Program-made: the position numbers and the translations under genes
NCBI GenBank assembly: GCA_036873755.1
Contig: JAVTVY010047922.1
Coordinates: 174,899-238,898 of the forward strand
From: Hanleya hanleyi
Taxonomy: Eukaryota; Mollusca; Polyplacophora; Lepidopleurida; Hanleyidae
DNA length: 64,000 nt
Reading direction: 5' to 3'
Shown: one piece after another, positions 36,708 through 49,051 of the stretch
Layout: the number at the start of each line of letters is the position of its first letter
How positions within the stretch are numbered: position 1 is the first letter of the stretch
The notes under the pieces: model-generated
What the model was told of the DNA's origin: nothing
The model's database searches: none
Seen by the model: the letters and a program-made list of their open reading frames with translations, nothing else

Positions 36708-37442
36708 CTTGATCGCACAGGCCCGCAAAACAAGAGTTTTGGGGGATGTGGGCGGTGGTATTAGGGTGAAGTGTCGAAATATGGGGTCTCTATATATAAC
36801 CCCATGCTTATATAAATCAACATAAAGGTGAGAAACGGACTTTGGGTGAATCGAGAAATAAACGGTTTACCGCCAAACAAAATACATCAGCATATTCTAC
36901 AAGTATCACTTTATATATTCCCGTCGTCAAATTAGTAAATTTGGGCAATTTTTTACCTTTGCCGGGCGATTCAAAATCCAACGTAAGAGTCCATCCATCT
37001 AGGAACAGTTACATTATGGCGGGATTCGTTCTCAATTCTGATTGGTCAGTCGAGACACGCCTCCGGCAAGAGAGGTCACGCACTGATCAGCTGTCGCGAC
37101 TGACCAATCAGAATTGAGAACGAAGCCCGCCATAATCTAACTGTTCCTAGATGGATGGACACTTACGTTGGATTTTGAATCGCCCGGCAAAGGTAAAAAA
37201 TTGCACAAATTTACTAATTTGACGACGGGAATATATAAAGTGATACTTGTAGAATATGCTGATGTATTTTGTTTGGCGGTAAACCGTTTATTTCTCGATT
37301 CACCCAAAGTCCGTTTCTCACCTTTATGTTGATTTATATAAATCATGGGGTTATATATAGAGATCCCATATTTCGATACTTCACCCTAATACCACCGCCC
37401 ACACCCCCCAAAACTCTTGTTTTGCGGGCCTGTGGTTGATCG
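36708..37442. mobile_element. Foldback (long-TIR) DNA element with near-perfect TSD
   Basis: 36716-37434 is a ~719-bp near-palindrome. Each arm, starting CACAGGCCCGCAAAACAAGA, is ~340 bp and closely matched to the other. A ~40-bp centre (CACGCCTCCGGCAAGAGAGG region) separates them. It is flanked by CTTGATCG (36708-36715) and GTTGATCG (37435-37442), an 8-bp target duplication with one mismatch. The 8-bp TSD suggests a hAT-type transposase acted in trans. No transposase gene is present. Confidence 0.85.
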
Positions 37443-37939
37443 TCACAGCCAAGCAATCTCGACACACGAGGCCCTTTCACCAACCAATATACAACAAAAT
37501 GTCTCTGGATCGTTAGAATATTTATTTTCAATCGAAGAATTTGTTCTAGGAGAGAGTAATGTCTGTAATAAACGATCTGGATGAGAAATATATGCGTCAG
37601 GTCCGACATTCGGCATAGAACCGTCATCACAAAGATTCACAATGTCAGGCCCTACAATTTAATTTTTCACTTGAAATTAATAGATCCTAAATTTATGTTA
37701 GTGAACAATATTATATATATATCCAAGTCTTGGTGGAGAGAGGCGGTTCATACAGTTTAAGAATATTTAAGCCGTACGACGTCGGGCATTACAAGATATT
37801 TTTTTCTGTGTACTCTTGTATTTACCATGTTTACTCCATGTTGAGGCGTTTACTCCATCAGAGATCCTCGATGCTCATCCATTAACACCAGAGGAGTTAT
37901 TTGGTTGAGCCGATCTGTCATCACAGCTCCAGAAATAGC

Positions 37940-38033
37940 GTATCTAATTCCGCTTAAGCCAGTGCTAGGGGACGTGTGGATACTTCATAGTCTCCACATA
38001 AACATCTGCAATAAAAGCGCGGCTGAGACAGTA
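37940..38033 (+). repeat. Dispersed structured element, copy 6
   Basis: This is a near-complete copy. GTATCTAATTCCGCTTAAGC starts it, GTGTGGA and TCCACAT form the internal stem with a 12-nt loop, and ATAAAAGCGCGGCTGAGAC ends it. Outer pairing is GTATCT with AGAC and CGCTT with AAGCG. Confidence 0.8.
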
Positions 38034-39599
38034 AGGCTGCGTCCGAGAATCTCGGGTCTGAATGTGTGGCACCACACATCGCTCCAATTTTCAGTTGACG
38101 TTAATAGATTCTAAATTTATGTTAGTGTACAATATTATATATACTCAAGTCTTGACGGAGAGAGGCGGTTCATACAGTGAAGTGAGATATCTTATTAATC
38201 AGTGAAAATTCTCACGATTGGAACAAAGATCTTGTGATTACCAAAGTATTTGCTGAATGCATCGAGCCAGATTCCTATGGCCTACTGACATATGCCGCAT
38301 GACGCTCACTATTGAACTAGGACAGAACAATATATGTTAATTAACACATATTTGATTCGTCTGTCAGACGGTTCAGTTCGTCACTACTCAGGGTGGCGTG
38401 ATTATGAAAATAGTAGACGTGATCGTGTGGAAAGTATCAGTGAAAATTAGCTGGTTGTCGCTTTTCGTCGACTGATTTCGTAGATGTTCATGTATAATCA
38501 TTTTTCATTGATGCTTCATTCAGTCATTTTCTTTAAACCGAGATATTGCATAAAATAACTGGTTGCTTACTACACTATATTTGCCTCGCACTAATCAGCC
38601 ACACGTTTACTGATTGGTCACATCTTTATGGATAGTTTACTGGTATAATGGAACCAGAGGTTCCTATAGCAACTGATAGCAAAGGATATTGTCTGTCACG
38701 ATTCTTCCGAATCAAATTAATTCTTCAGTATTATTCTCGACGTTTCGTGAAGATCCGATAGAGTTCTGTTTTCTTGACCCTTTGGTGACAATTTATCTGC
38801 ATTAGAATTAGAATATTTTACCATTTCGGCTGTAGCAACATTAGTCTCTGCACTTTCATGGAAACGTCGAAGCGTTTGAAAAGCGAATGTCACAGAGAAA
38901 ATGACGGCGGTAACCTTTTCGAATTGGATTGTAGCAATATACTGTTCCCTGACATGCCATCTTTCTGCCTCGAAAGTCACTTGTCTTAAGGATGCGAAAC
39001 TAAGAAATCAAGAAAGGGAAACATTTTGCCAGAAAAACAACTTTCAATAGCATTACAGTGTGAGCCTCACTTAGAATCTACACGGTCAAGCTTCTCTGAC
39101 ATGTGTTTTGGGAGCTTGAATCAGTGGACTTAGGAGGTTGTACTCGAACGTACAAATTCACAAAGATAAATTTACCGTCGTAAGTTGTTGTTGGAAATTT
39201 CGCTTTTCATTGGCATTGACGTTTTCAAGAAAAAGCATAGATTAATGAGAGGACATCTGAACTAGTCACTGATCAAAATCCAATGCAGGTAGACTCTCGT
39301 CCAAAATTGAGCAAAGAAGAACCTTGGAAATAATTCTCAATAATCAAATATGATTCATCATACTGAATTGAAGTATATTGGTCCCTTTTGGCAAATGTTG
39401 CAATTGGTAAGGATGTTCAGTTTGCCAGAACAATTAAAATCTCAAATGTTGTTTTCGGTGTTAGTATACGACCTGGCTGAGCAATGCATGCGTCATATCA
39501 AATATTTTGCACACTGCCGTGCACCACGAAGATTTTCCGCTATTATCACGATACATGTTGTCATGTGGCGTTGATAATACCCCAAAACTTAGCTTATTG

Positions 39600-39720
39600 A
39601 ACTATGTTATCCCGATTTGCTCCCGATTTTCTCTCGAAGCGCAATACCATCTCGATCCTCTTCGAAATAACTCGACATGCTTCGAGAATGGAATCGAGAT
39701 GCTATCAAATAAAAGTTTGA
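39600..39720. repeat. TCGA/CTCGA-rich fragment
   Basis: Dense CTCGA and TCGAAG words (TTCTCTCGAAGCGC, CATGCTTCGAGAATGGA) resemble the denser block at 41150-41330. Weak evidence of one repeat family. Confidence 0.3.
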
Positions 39721-41149
39721 ACCATTCCGAAGGCGTATGCTCGTCATATTTATAAAAACACACTCTGTGGCAGCGAGATTAATCTCGGCGAGTACATATG
39801 CATTCAATCACGGATAATGAATGAGATTGAACGGGAATAATGTAATATTATTTGTTATTCCGTCTAGAGATCTGTAGTCGCATGCTTGCTCTGACAGCGC
39901 AATTTCTATACACGTCATGAATGGAAAGAAAGAAACATCAACACTTGAAATTGTATAAGCTGGCTCATTATTATTCATTGTAACTTACTTCGAGCCCGTT
40001 TTTAGAATTTGAATCACTTTGTGAGCTACGTCCAAGAACTGCGTATTGAAATAAATTCTGAATAAAATTCCATATGTTTCTCTGAGAGTATATCAGAAAA
40101 TGAGATCTCTATCGTCAAAGATTTCCCCCGTGTTTAGAATTAAAGAGGCTATGAAGACCACAGGAAAGGCTTGTAATTCACTGAAAACCGGAGAACATAA
40201 ACGATCGATCGAAGTTTTTGAGCACTACCTGTATCCTTATAGTAAAATGTACGTCAATGTTGGTATAAAGTGTGATTGCTCTCTGAATTAACCGGTAATT
40301 ACTTTCGTCATTTGATTAATTTCCTAGATACATGAAATCAGCAATAAATAATACAGCGTGAGTATATTATCAAGTCCCGCCAAAAGTGTTGTTTCAGTTT
40401 TTCTTCCAAATAAATGAACCCCTCTCCCTTCGCTGTTGTTTCAAGCCGACGGTTTTTCACAGACCGACTGTGGTGTGACTTATCAACACCTCCAGTTCCG
40501 ATTTTCAGTATTTCCGCTAATCAATTCCAGGCAAGGTTATGTCAGAAATAAACTTTATTGGTATATATTCTCCTTACTTGAACTATATCACAAGTCAGTA
40601 ATTCTCAAAAAAAAAAAAAAAAAAAGAATCTGCAACGAATAATTCTAAATTATATAACAAACTAAACAGCGAGGTTAATACACTGGTCAAACATTTAACA
40701 TAGCTTTCAATTTTCGGATGAAACGATCCATGTTTGGCCCCCAAAAAGTTTATAGAACAATAAATAACGCTTACAGAACAATAAAAACGCATGCTTATTT
40801 ATTATATCATTATTATTCTGATTGATGTGTCATTTAATCCGCGACGGATACTAGTCAGTTATGCAATCATTGATCAATGTGAGAGGAGATCATTCAATAA
40901 TATATTCATAATTTATATATAGATAAAGGAAAGTTATCGTTCAGTTGGATTCAGGAGACATCAGGACATGGATATATCGATTAAACAATGAAGAACATGG
41001 AAAACATCTTTTAAAAAACCTGCTGCCTGGATTCTATTTCGGCCGCGATATGCGTATAGGACGAGCGCCCCCAAAATATTATACCCGCACAACACTCTAT
41101 AAATCCTCGGAGAAGTTAAGATAGGCCAAATAATGGCAATAAAACACGG

Positions 41150-41335
41150 ACATATTGAAACCGGGACCACCTTCGAGATTTCCTATCCATCTCGAAAACC
41201 GGAACGTTTCGATCGAGATAAAACCGGGAACAAACCGGGAGACGTCGCCAGAGGTCTCGATTCTACCCTCCCGGTTTCTGCCGAGAACTTTCTCGATCCA
41301 TCTCGAAGGCATCGAGAAAAAGTCTCGATTAATTG
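41150..41335. repeat. Palindrome-rich CTCGA/CCGGGA repeat
   Basis: Words such as GAAACCGGGA, ATCTCGAAAACCGG, CCATCTCGAAGGC and TCTCGATT are repeated in both orientations within 185 bp. This keeps all six frames unusually open. It probably is a non-coding repeat with self-complementary subunits. Confidence 0.5.
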
Positions 41336-41786
41336 GACGCGAATCCTAATGTATATAACCGTTTGGTCGTTAAACCAAATGTGGTTGTTTTGATTACATT
41401 CAAAATATCCATATTTAATGATCACTTACCTGTTCATGTGCCACAGTGACGGTAAATGCGTTCAATGGATACGTTAGCCATGGGCATATAGAAACACAGA
41501 CAGTAATTGTGTTGTATGGAAGGTGAGGAATAATTGTATTCTCGTAGAACTATATCTTTATTTACTAACACAACGACGACCATTATATTACTCAACTGAC
41601 TGTGCCGGTGAGGGGACTTTCAACCCTTCGCTAGAGGAGGAGATCGCGATATGCAATGTCCTTGTTGTATTAACATGTATACGTAATAACAACACGACTG
41701 TGATACATTCTACTCAACCGAATACGATCATCATTATCCATGGTGCTCGAACTCATCTAAATTGGAGCGATATGCAAGAGGTGTGA

Positions 41787-41971
41787 AAAATTGACGACGT
41801 CTGGTGACTAAAAAGCAACGACACCCAACATTACCAACATTCAGACCTGAGAATACGGAGGAATCTCGGACGTAACCTTAGTATCTCAGTCGCGCTTTTA
41901 TTGCAGGTGTTCATGTGGAGACTATGAAGTATCCACACGACCCTAGCACCGGCTTAAGCGGAATTAGATAC
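41787..41971 (-). repeat. Structured element copy 7 with 3' flank
   Basis: The minus-strand motif (41971 to 41881) is complete: GTATCTAATTCCGCTTAAGC, stem GTGTGGA/TCCACAT, then AAAAGCGCGACTGAGATAC. The 3' flank to 41787 is shared with copy 8 and with 21640-21815. Confidence 0.85.
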
Positions 41972-42221
41972 GCTAGCTCGGAAGCTGTGATGACAGATCA
42001 GTTCAGACAACTCATCTGATATTAATGGATGAGCATCATGGACGCCTGGATATGCATTCAGAATAATGACCAGTGCGCCGGCATCTTTTTACACCACCTT
42101 ATATTGCGTTTAATTCTCATATTTGCACGAATATTTAAGCATTATTTGATGAGATCAGTCGAATGTTTATTCCACAAACGGACGAGTATCATTAGATTGA
42201 CCACTGTACCGAAAGCGTTAT

Positions 42222-42345
42222 GTCCACAATAAAAGCACGCCTGAGATACCAAGACTACGTCCAAGAATCCTCCGTATTCTAGTCTAAATGTGAGGTGCCG
42301 AGGAAGACTTTCCTCTAGGTTCATATGGTAATTTTTTAGTCGCCA
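42222..42345 (+). repeat. Structured element copy 8 (3' half) with flank
   Basis: TCCACAATAAAAGCACGCCT followed by GAGATACC is the 3' half of the motif. The flank (CCTCCGTATTC, GAGGTGCCGAGGAAG) matches copy 7 in inverse orientation. Confidence 0.7.
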
Positions 42346-43571
42346 TCCGTCGTCAGTGTTTTCCAGCTCTCATATATATCTCACCAATCCAATAGTTTGA
42401 TGTTGACAGTCACTGTACGCATTCTATGGACAAGGATACTAGTATAGTGTAAAACCCTTACGCGAATTGTATCGTGTTTAGTTGTGTTCAGTTTTGAAAA
42501 CTACGTCTTAGATGTAATGAATTTGGTTAAATTAGCACCAGCGTGCAATATCAATCAAGAAAAATCTTGGGAAATAATTAGTTATTCTCTTGTGTGAAAG
42601 TTATAACTATAGTATGAGATTGTAATTTTTCTGCTTTATTTCGTAAGATCGAGATATCTCATATAAGAATATTTCTGTTATATCTTATTTGACCCACAAT
42701 CGTTAACCTCGGGAACATTCGTAACACGGTATCGCTGTTTTGAATTGTTTAACAGAGTGTGCCATAGCGTTGCTACGACAACCAGTCACGTAAGATATTA
42801 TTTCAGACAGCTCAAGAGGATTAGTTCGAGGGAAAAGGGATCATGTTAACTCTTCACGATACGTCGTCAGCAATTAATAATCTCTCCGCGTGCACAAAAT
42901 TCAACTTATCCACTTTGAAACCATTTGTCATCCTAATAATATGCTTGAGATATGCCTCGGTATATATCTGGAAATCATTACAACAATTTTCTGTGCAAGA
43001 ATAGATAGACTAATAATTTGAACGGCAGAGCCAAATATAGATAGATTTATCGTTGGTATTTGATCTCATCTCCGATAGCGAGACATCATTAAAAGTATAT
43101 TCTGTTGGTACATACATGTTCAAGGCCTATTTATTAATAGATAAGCTCGTCGTATGAGACCGTTCACAGAATATACAATAGCTATTGCGTGAAAAACCTA
43201 GATTTTTCAAATGATCAATAGTATGCACGCAAATGTATTGGGCATCAAAATATTCTTGAGGCAGGTAACTTTTTTATCGTTAAAATATTACTAGGTCACT
43301 CGGAACAGATATTAATCTATTTGGTGAGACTGTCCGGCATAACAGATATGGCGAGCAAACTACATTCCACAGAAAGCTATCACACACAGAGGGATTTCTC
43401 GTCACTAATCGAAAGACACTTCAAATTTGGGTATCCCTTTCAACACACACACACGAGCAAGTTATTTGGAGGAGCGAAGTCTGTGAACAATGTTTAAGTA
43501 TAGTGGTGAGATATGTAAGAGGTGGAAAAAATCGAACAGTAGAATGCGGAGGATTCTTAGACGTAACCTTG

Positions 43572-43626
43572 GTATCTCAGCCGCGCTTAATTTATTGCAT
43601 ATGTTCATTCGGAAACTATGAAAACG
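43572..43626 (-). repeat. Structured element copy 9 (decayed)
   Basis: The 3' part (TTAAGCGCGGCTGAGATACC on the minus strand) is clear. The internal stem is no longer complementary. Confidence 0.6.
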
Positions 43627-43635
43627 CTAACCACG

Positions 43636-43760
43636 CATTTAACTCAAGTTGAGTGAAAAGTAACTCAAGTTGAGTGAAAATCTCACTCAAGTTTTGAGTG
43701 GGATGAATTTCCACTCTTACTTGAGTGACATTTCACTCAACTTTTTTTTAGAGAGTGGTA
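43636..43760. mobile_element. MITE-like element built of ACTCAA/TTGAGT words
   Basis: ACTCAAGTTGAGTGAAAA repeats and inverts, and the right end is CTCAACTTTTTTTTAGAGAG. The architecture (end motif with an A/T run and inner self-complementary hexamers) parallels the AACACAA element at 33286-33487 although the words differ. Confidence 0.5.
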
Positions 43761-44265
43761 TACTATCTAGAGTAAAATACTAGAGCGACTTTTTGTCTCT
43801 CGACTTACATCGTTTTCGTCACCGTCTCCCTGTGGAGCTTTCCTTGATGATTCAGCGACTGTGGGCATATCGTGTTCATTACATCTATAAATTTTGAGCT
43901 AGTCTTGTCACAAGGCTGTCTATAACATGTTGTTTCTATTGTACACCAGAACTTCATGTTGACATGTTATCCTTCTACAAAAACATCCCTGTAGCTTTGA
44001 CATGTTCGTGTCCACTATAATTAAAAATCTTCCGAAGTCGATGTATCGTGTTTCTATAACTCACCATATGTGTTTCTTATTCAGCCTTGAAAAGGGGTCC
44101 ACAATGAAAACGAAAACATCGGCCTTCCGGTGTCTAGCACGTTGAACTCCATGCAACAATAGAGATATTGCGGATAACAACGTCAGATCAGATTTTTTGC
44201 AATCAGCCATCCCCTACATTTCCGCATCACTTACCTTATAGTGAGATATGCATTGTTAACCCTAT

Positions 44266-44830
44266 CTGGCCTGGGCGATTTGAGGTGTGCCGCAGCCTGG
44301 AAGTATGGGGGGGGGGGGAGAATTCCCCCTATATATTTTCGCTATCGTAAAGGCTAGAGGACTGAAACTTACCACACCATATCTTTGGGTCAAGCTCTAA
44401 AAGAATATGTAAAAAAGCCCAAGATGGCCGCCACGATGACGTCACAGTGACGTGATTTTCCGGTCAGAATTTTCCAATTTTTTATTTTTTATTTTTCCTC
44501 GAAAAAAAACATGATAAATTAGTAAATAATAATCTGATATGAAATAAAATATGTTTTTCCCACTTTTCCATGCAGAAAAGCAAGAAATTGAAGCAATCTG
44601 ACGAAACATGATTTTTCTGGTACCCCACATGGCCGCTATTTTGAATGCACTCATACTCCTCTGCTCGGGGGGGGGGGTTCATGCAAATAAGCTTAAAATC
44701 ACCCTAGTATGATAATCTACAAATTCAAGGAGTTTCAGCTCTCAATTGTTTGTCGTTCTGGAGATAGGAGCAAAAAACCAACACGGTGGGGGGGGGGGGG
44801 GGAAGGGGCGCGGAAAGTGTCCCCCCCACA
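44266..44830 (+). mobile_element. Non-autonomous element, second copy
   Basis: This starts GTTAACCCTATCTGGCCTGG and shares an AT-rich body (AAATTAGTAAATAATAATCT, TGAAATAAAATA) with 9400-9892. It has poly-G runs at ~44310, 44668 and 44787. Its right limit is unclear. Confidence 0.55.
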
Positions 44831-44867
44831 CCAGCCTTCGTACAGGTAGGTTTAAATCAAAGCACCT

Positions 44868-44955
44868 AAGGAATGCCCAAGGGAAGATTACCTCTGGCTA
44901 ACCAGGTATTGCAATTAACCCTCTTTAAATAAAGTTTTCTATTCTTATTATTACG
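44868..44955 (+). repeat. Retroelement-like 3' tail
   Basis: GGCTAACCAGG, then CCCTCTTTAAATAAAGTTTT and a TTATTATTA-type tail, resembles the end near 21165-21225. Confidence 0.4.
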
Positions 44956-45071
44956 TAGGCGTCTTCCATTTCTGGTGAGAAATCTTCTGAATTCCTTTAA
45001 CTACTATAGCCCCGAGCTGGAGGCAACTAAGTCGTAAAAACGTTCGATCGTCACCTTACTTCAACAGATTG

Positions 45072-45275
45072 TTGAGGCGCATGTTTCGAAACAACGTACG
45101 TCTTGACCAGGAAGAGTAGTTGATCTTTTAGACTTCTCGCTTGTTGCTGAGGGTTCGCATTTTGGTAAGGCGCACGTTTCAAAACAACGTACGTCGTGAC
45201 AAGAAAGAGTGGATGATCTTTCAGCCTTCTCACTTTTGTTGAGGCGCATGTTTCAAAACAACATAGGTCTTAACC
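45072..45275 (-). repeat. Short tandem repeat of ~95-bp unit (2+ copies)
   Basis: GAGGCGCATGTTTC, ACAACGTACGTC and GATCTTT..ACTTCTC-type blocks recur near 45075, 45170 and 45244. Confidence 0.7.
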
Positions 45276-45770
45276 AGATATATTCATATAGGTGTAAAAT
45301 AAAATTCGATTAAACACAATCTGATTAGTTGCAGTCCATGGCCATGAACAACTTCCAGTCAAAAAGCCAATACGTTTTACATATATCCTTGGTTTGGATC
45401 CATGTAGGGGTAGGATACGCGTTATAGTTGCTAATTCATTGTTGCCAAATCCGGTTAAAAATGTGAAATTCGTGAAAAAGTGTCCATCTGTTTGAGGTTG
45501 ACAAGCGAGAGTAGGGAACAAACCAGAGCTACAGTAGAGCTGTATTGCTCAGCATTTATTTGACAAATATCAGATATCAACGCAACGATTCGCGTATACA
45601 ATAGTTTTAATACAGACTGCGAAATAATGTCTTGATTAGTAACAAACGAATGCAGTCTGATTATGTATCAAACGTAGTTATTTATTATGTCAGTAATATG
45701 CATACATGTATTGGTATAATAACCTTATAACGTATATGTTTTGCTCACCATAATGTGATGGTGTACTGAG

Positions 45771-46012
45771 GGAGGGCGGGGGGGGGGGATTTGGTTTAAT
45801 GTCACACTCAAGTTTCTTTCACTCATATGGTGACAGCCAGTTTGGATGATGGAGGAAGCCGGAGTACCCGGAGAGAACCACCGTCCGACGGCAAGTAACT
45901 GGCAAACTTTCACACATGCACCAGCTGGGCTCGAACCCGTGCCGGTTCAGCGGTGTGAGGCTAGCGATCACCAGCGAAACGCCTTAGACCACTCGGCCAC
46001 CGAGGGCTCTGA
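45771..46012 (-). mobile_element. tRNA-derived SINE, near complete
   Basis: On the minus strand from ~46012: CCTCGGTGGCCGAGTGGTCT (A-box region), then GGTTCGAGCCC (B-box), the conserved body GGTTCTCTCCGGGTACTCCG, CATATGAGTGAAAG, and a terminal C-run. A 7-bp direct repeat, TACTGAG, flanks it at 45764-45770 and 46015-46021, so it inserted as a retroposon. The anticodon arm is degenerate, so it is not a working tRNA gene. Confidence 0.88.
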
Positions 46013-46266
46013 TATACTGAGTGCATTTAGCGATCCATATGCACTCAATCTAATTATGACAATGACGGAATGGGAATAAATGCTTTGGAAATCAATGTTT
46101 CAGTATATCCAAACTCATGGTTTATTCAGCTTAATCGTTTATTATAACTATCTATGAAACAGTTTAATTATATAGAGCGATAGTGTACGAGTTGTCACAG
46201 CGACACAGCTCACCAATTACCAATATACGAGTTGTCAGAGCATTTCCATCATAGCTCTCTAGATTT

Positions 46267-46500
46267 GTATCTAATACCGCTTATGCCGGTGCTAGGGGCC
46301 GTGTGGTCATGCTATCCAAGTTGCCACATGAACAGGTATAACAAAAGCGTACCTGAGATACAACACATATCACGAATCGTTAGATTCTTGGTATGTGCGT
46401 TAGAATAGGATAACCAGAAGACTATACTGTGAAGTTATGTGGCTCTGTCAGTATGTCGGCACCTCTTCCCACTTCCCTTATATGCGTTGTAATAGCACTC
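46267..46500 (+). repeat. Structured element copy 10 with 3' flank
   Basis: The motif (46267-46362) and following ~135 bp closely match copy 1 at 6619-6850, including GTTGCCACATGAACAGG, and GGCACCTCTTCCCACTTCCC near the end. Confidence 0.85.
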
Positions 46501-47150
46501 TTCATTGCAGGAGTAGAGGTTCCCTGGTCACTTAAATATGGACATATACGTATGGATACATGACTATAACAGGGATATGATTACATCAATATATTACTGG
46601 TATGGTCAGATGATTCTAACCGGGATGGACACGGGTCAGAATTTAATATAGATGTGGTCTGGCAGCAATATTGTGGGGTAATTATAGTGTCGGTTTGTCG
46701 TCATATTGTTGTGATAACACGCACCTTACACTGACTGAAGAATTGGGTCAAATTGATCAGACAGTTTTGGATATAGACATCACGAACCCAAATATTAGTA
46801 ACGTTTATACCCAATCCCTTATGGTTGAGATATCTAGAGCAATATAGCATAGGATATGGATAGCATAGAATAGGCGAACGCACTGTTGTGTTTGGCCGAT
46901 ACAAATCACTAAGTCCCTCGTGTTCTGTCGACTTTTCAGGTTAAGGCCGAGAACTTTCTTTTCAACATAGAATCCGAATAAAACTCTTTTTTATATAAAA
47001 TAACAATGTTATACATAGCAGAAAAATGAAATAAAAATCGGAGGTCACCATATCAGTTTATGATATGGATGTCAATCAACTGTCTATCGGTCACTTAGTT
47101 CTCCATCAGATGACTTGATAGGGCTTTTACATCATCGCTCTTCAATATTT

Positions 47151-47247
47151 GTATATAATACCGCTCAAGCCGGTGCTTGGGGCCGTGTGGTCATGTCGTT
47201 GAAGATGTCCACATGAACAGCTACAATAAAGGCGTGGCTGCGATACA
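47151..47247 (+). repeat. Structured element copy 11
   Basis: GTATATAATACCGCTCAAGC starts it, GTGTGG/CCACAT forms the stem, and AAAGGCGTGGCTGCGATAC ends it. The outer stem carries one mismatch. Confidence 0.8.
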
Positions 47248-49051
47248 AACCACAGGGATCAGTTTGGATTTTTGTGATTTTTTTTAGAATGATGTAGTCC
47301 GTATATATGTCTGTGGGATCATTTGACTTTTTGTCAGTATGCGGCATCTTTTCCCACCACTCTTGTTATGTTGCATTTAATTGGAGTAACTAAGAAATTA
47401 TGGGGGAATGGAGAGAAGGAAAGATTGAAAAAAAAAACAAATGAGTGTCATCGGGTTAATTATCTTTCTTTTGGACAAATACTTGACTTTGCTGACACTC
47501 TCCTATCTATTCTCATATTATTTCTATTAAACTGAGATGAATGCCATACCAATCAATTTAGTCATATTCAAATAGAATTGTGTATATTTGTTTAACAATG
47601 AACATATACATTGCATATATCGAATATCTTATTATTTATGCTAATTGGTTTTGGCCATATTTGAAATGTATTAGGACATGTATGTGAGGTATCGATCTTC
47701 ACCTTAAACTTCACAGCGCGTTTATACACCTTGTAAAAAAAACCCACGCGAGTTAATTTGCATTGTCTCACCATGTCCCAACAATTAAGGTCTGCCAAAC
47801 GCTATTAGCGACGGCGCCGTCCCTGTTATAATAATCAAATTAAAGGTTATTCTAAGGTGTCCGGCCTGACGGCTGTATGCCATTACCCTTTGTCGCGAAA
47901 GCCCTGTTATTGCCACGGGATAACAAGAGGTCAAACGATATGAAACAGGCACACTATTTTATGAAAATTGGCCTTCGTGTTAAAGTGCACAAATGACCCA
48001 AAGGTTAAAAGCCTTCAATCCTCTCCCATCTCCGTAGCGGACTGCATTTGCGATAGTTATGTGAAAAACAATGCTACAGGGTTATCTTTAACAGAGTTGA
48101 CTCTGACCTCGAATTTCTCAAAAGATTAGCTCAAAGGAAATGTGAGCACCATGCGATCATGAGAGTTTGGTTGATCCAACAGTGCGAGTTTGCTAGCCCC
48201 TAAATAATGTATTATGAGTTCTTTGTAAGTTTCATTCTAAGAAATAAGGACGGTAGCATAAGCATAATAATACTTTGAACTAAGACTCACTTTACGGATG
48301 CATTTGTCAATTATTATCATCACATTAGTTGCAAAATAATGTTGATCCTGATTGGCTCTGAGGCGCAAAATTATATTTGAGCCTGATGCAGATATACGGT
48401 ACATCTGTCAAGTAACCGTCACCAGACAAAGAGAACAATAATCTGTTTGTGTACAACAATGAGTCAACATTGGAGGCTTTTCTGCAATATAAATGTCTGA
48501 ACCATAGGACTTTAGGTGAAAGACAGCAGATATATCGAGAAAGATAATCCAAATGCCTACGTTTCGCTCACATCATCCCGAAAATGGGCATCTATGGAAT
48601 ACTAGTATATGCACATCCACGAAAGCTCATTCAAACCTCAAATAAACCATACCGTCAAATCCTCGGTGCATCACGATTTTCATGTCTGGACAGCTTATTC
48701 TTGTACATTATCTGCATCTCAAGAATGTTTCTTGGATATTGATCTTCAGAGATGAGCTTGACTGAAAATCATCTCCTTCAATGCGTGTTTTCGATACTTC
48801 CTTTGCACTATTTGCTTCAAGTTTACATTGCTCTAGATATCTCAACCATAATTTATTGCAAAATGTGACTCATTAAAAATCTGTGTCCTGGGTCGGCCAT
48901 GTTGGAATAATTCACCTGCGATTAAATTGCAACATTAAAATGATGGTGGAAAACAATGCTGGTGTAATGACTTAGGACCCCACAGTCAAATGTACTGACT
49001 GCACATTTCTAAAATCATCACAAGAATAAAAAGTTATCCCTGTGATGATTT

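Noticed and set aside
36842..37346. Paired frames MGESRNKRF... (plus) and ...LGESRNKRF (minus)
   Set aside because: They are the two arms of the foldback element read in opposite directions. No transposase or other domain is visible.
37940..38033. Twister or hammerhead ribozyme identity for the structured element
   Set aside because: CTAAT, GCCGGT and AATAAAAGCG resemble parts of the twister pattern, but the second conserved loop strand and the GAGGG segment are missing. No CTGATGA...GAAA hammerhead core is present. A covariance-model search would settle it.
37940..38033. The structured element as a coding segment
   Set aside because: Several copies read LIPL.PVLG.VW in one frame, but others (12968, 19846, 55261) have stops and length changes that break this frame while keeping the stem paired.
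41133..41425. Six-frame-open region at 41.1-41.4 kb as a gene
   Set aside because: Openness on both strands comes from repeated CTCGA and CCGGGA words.
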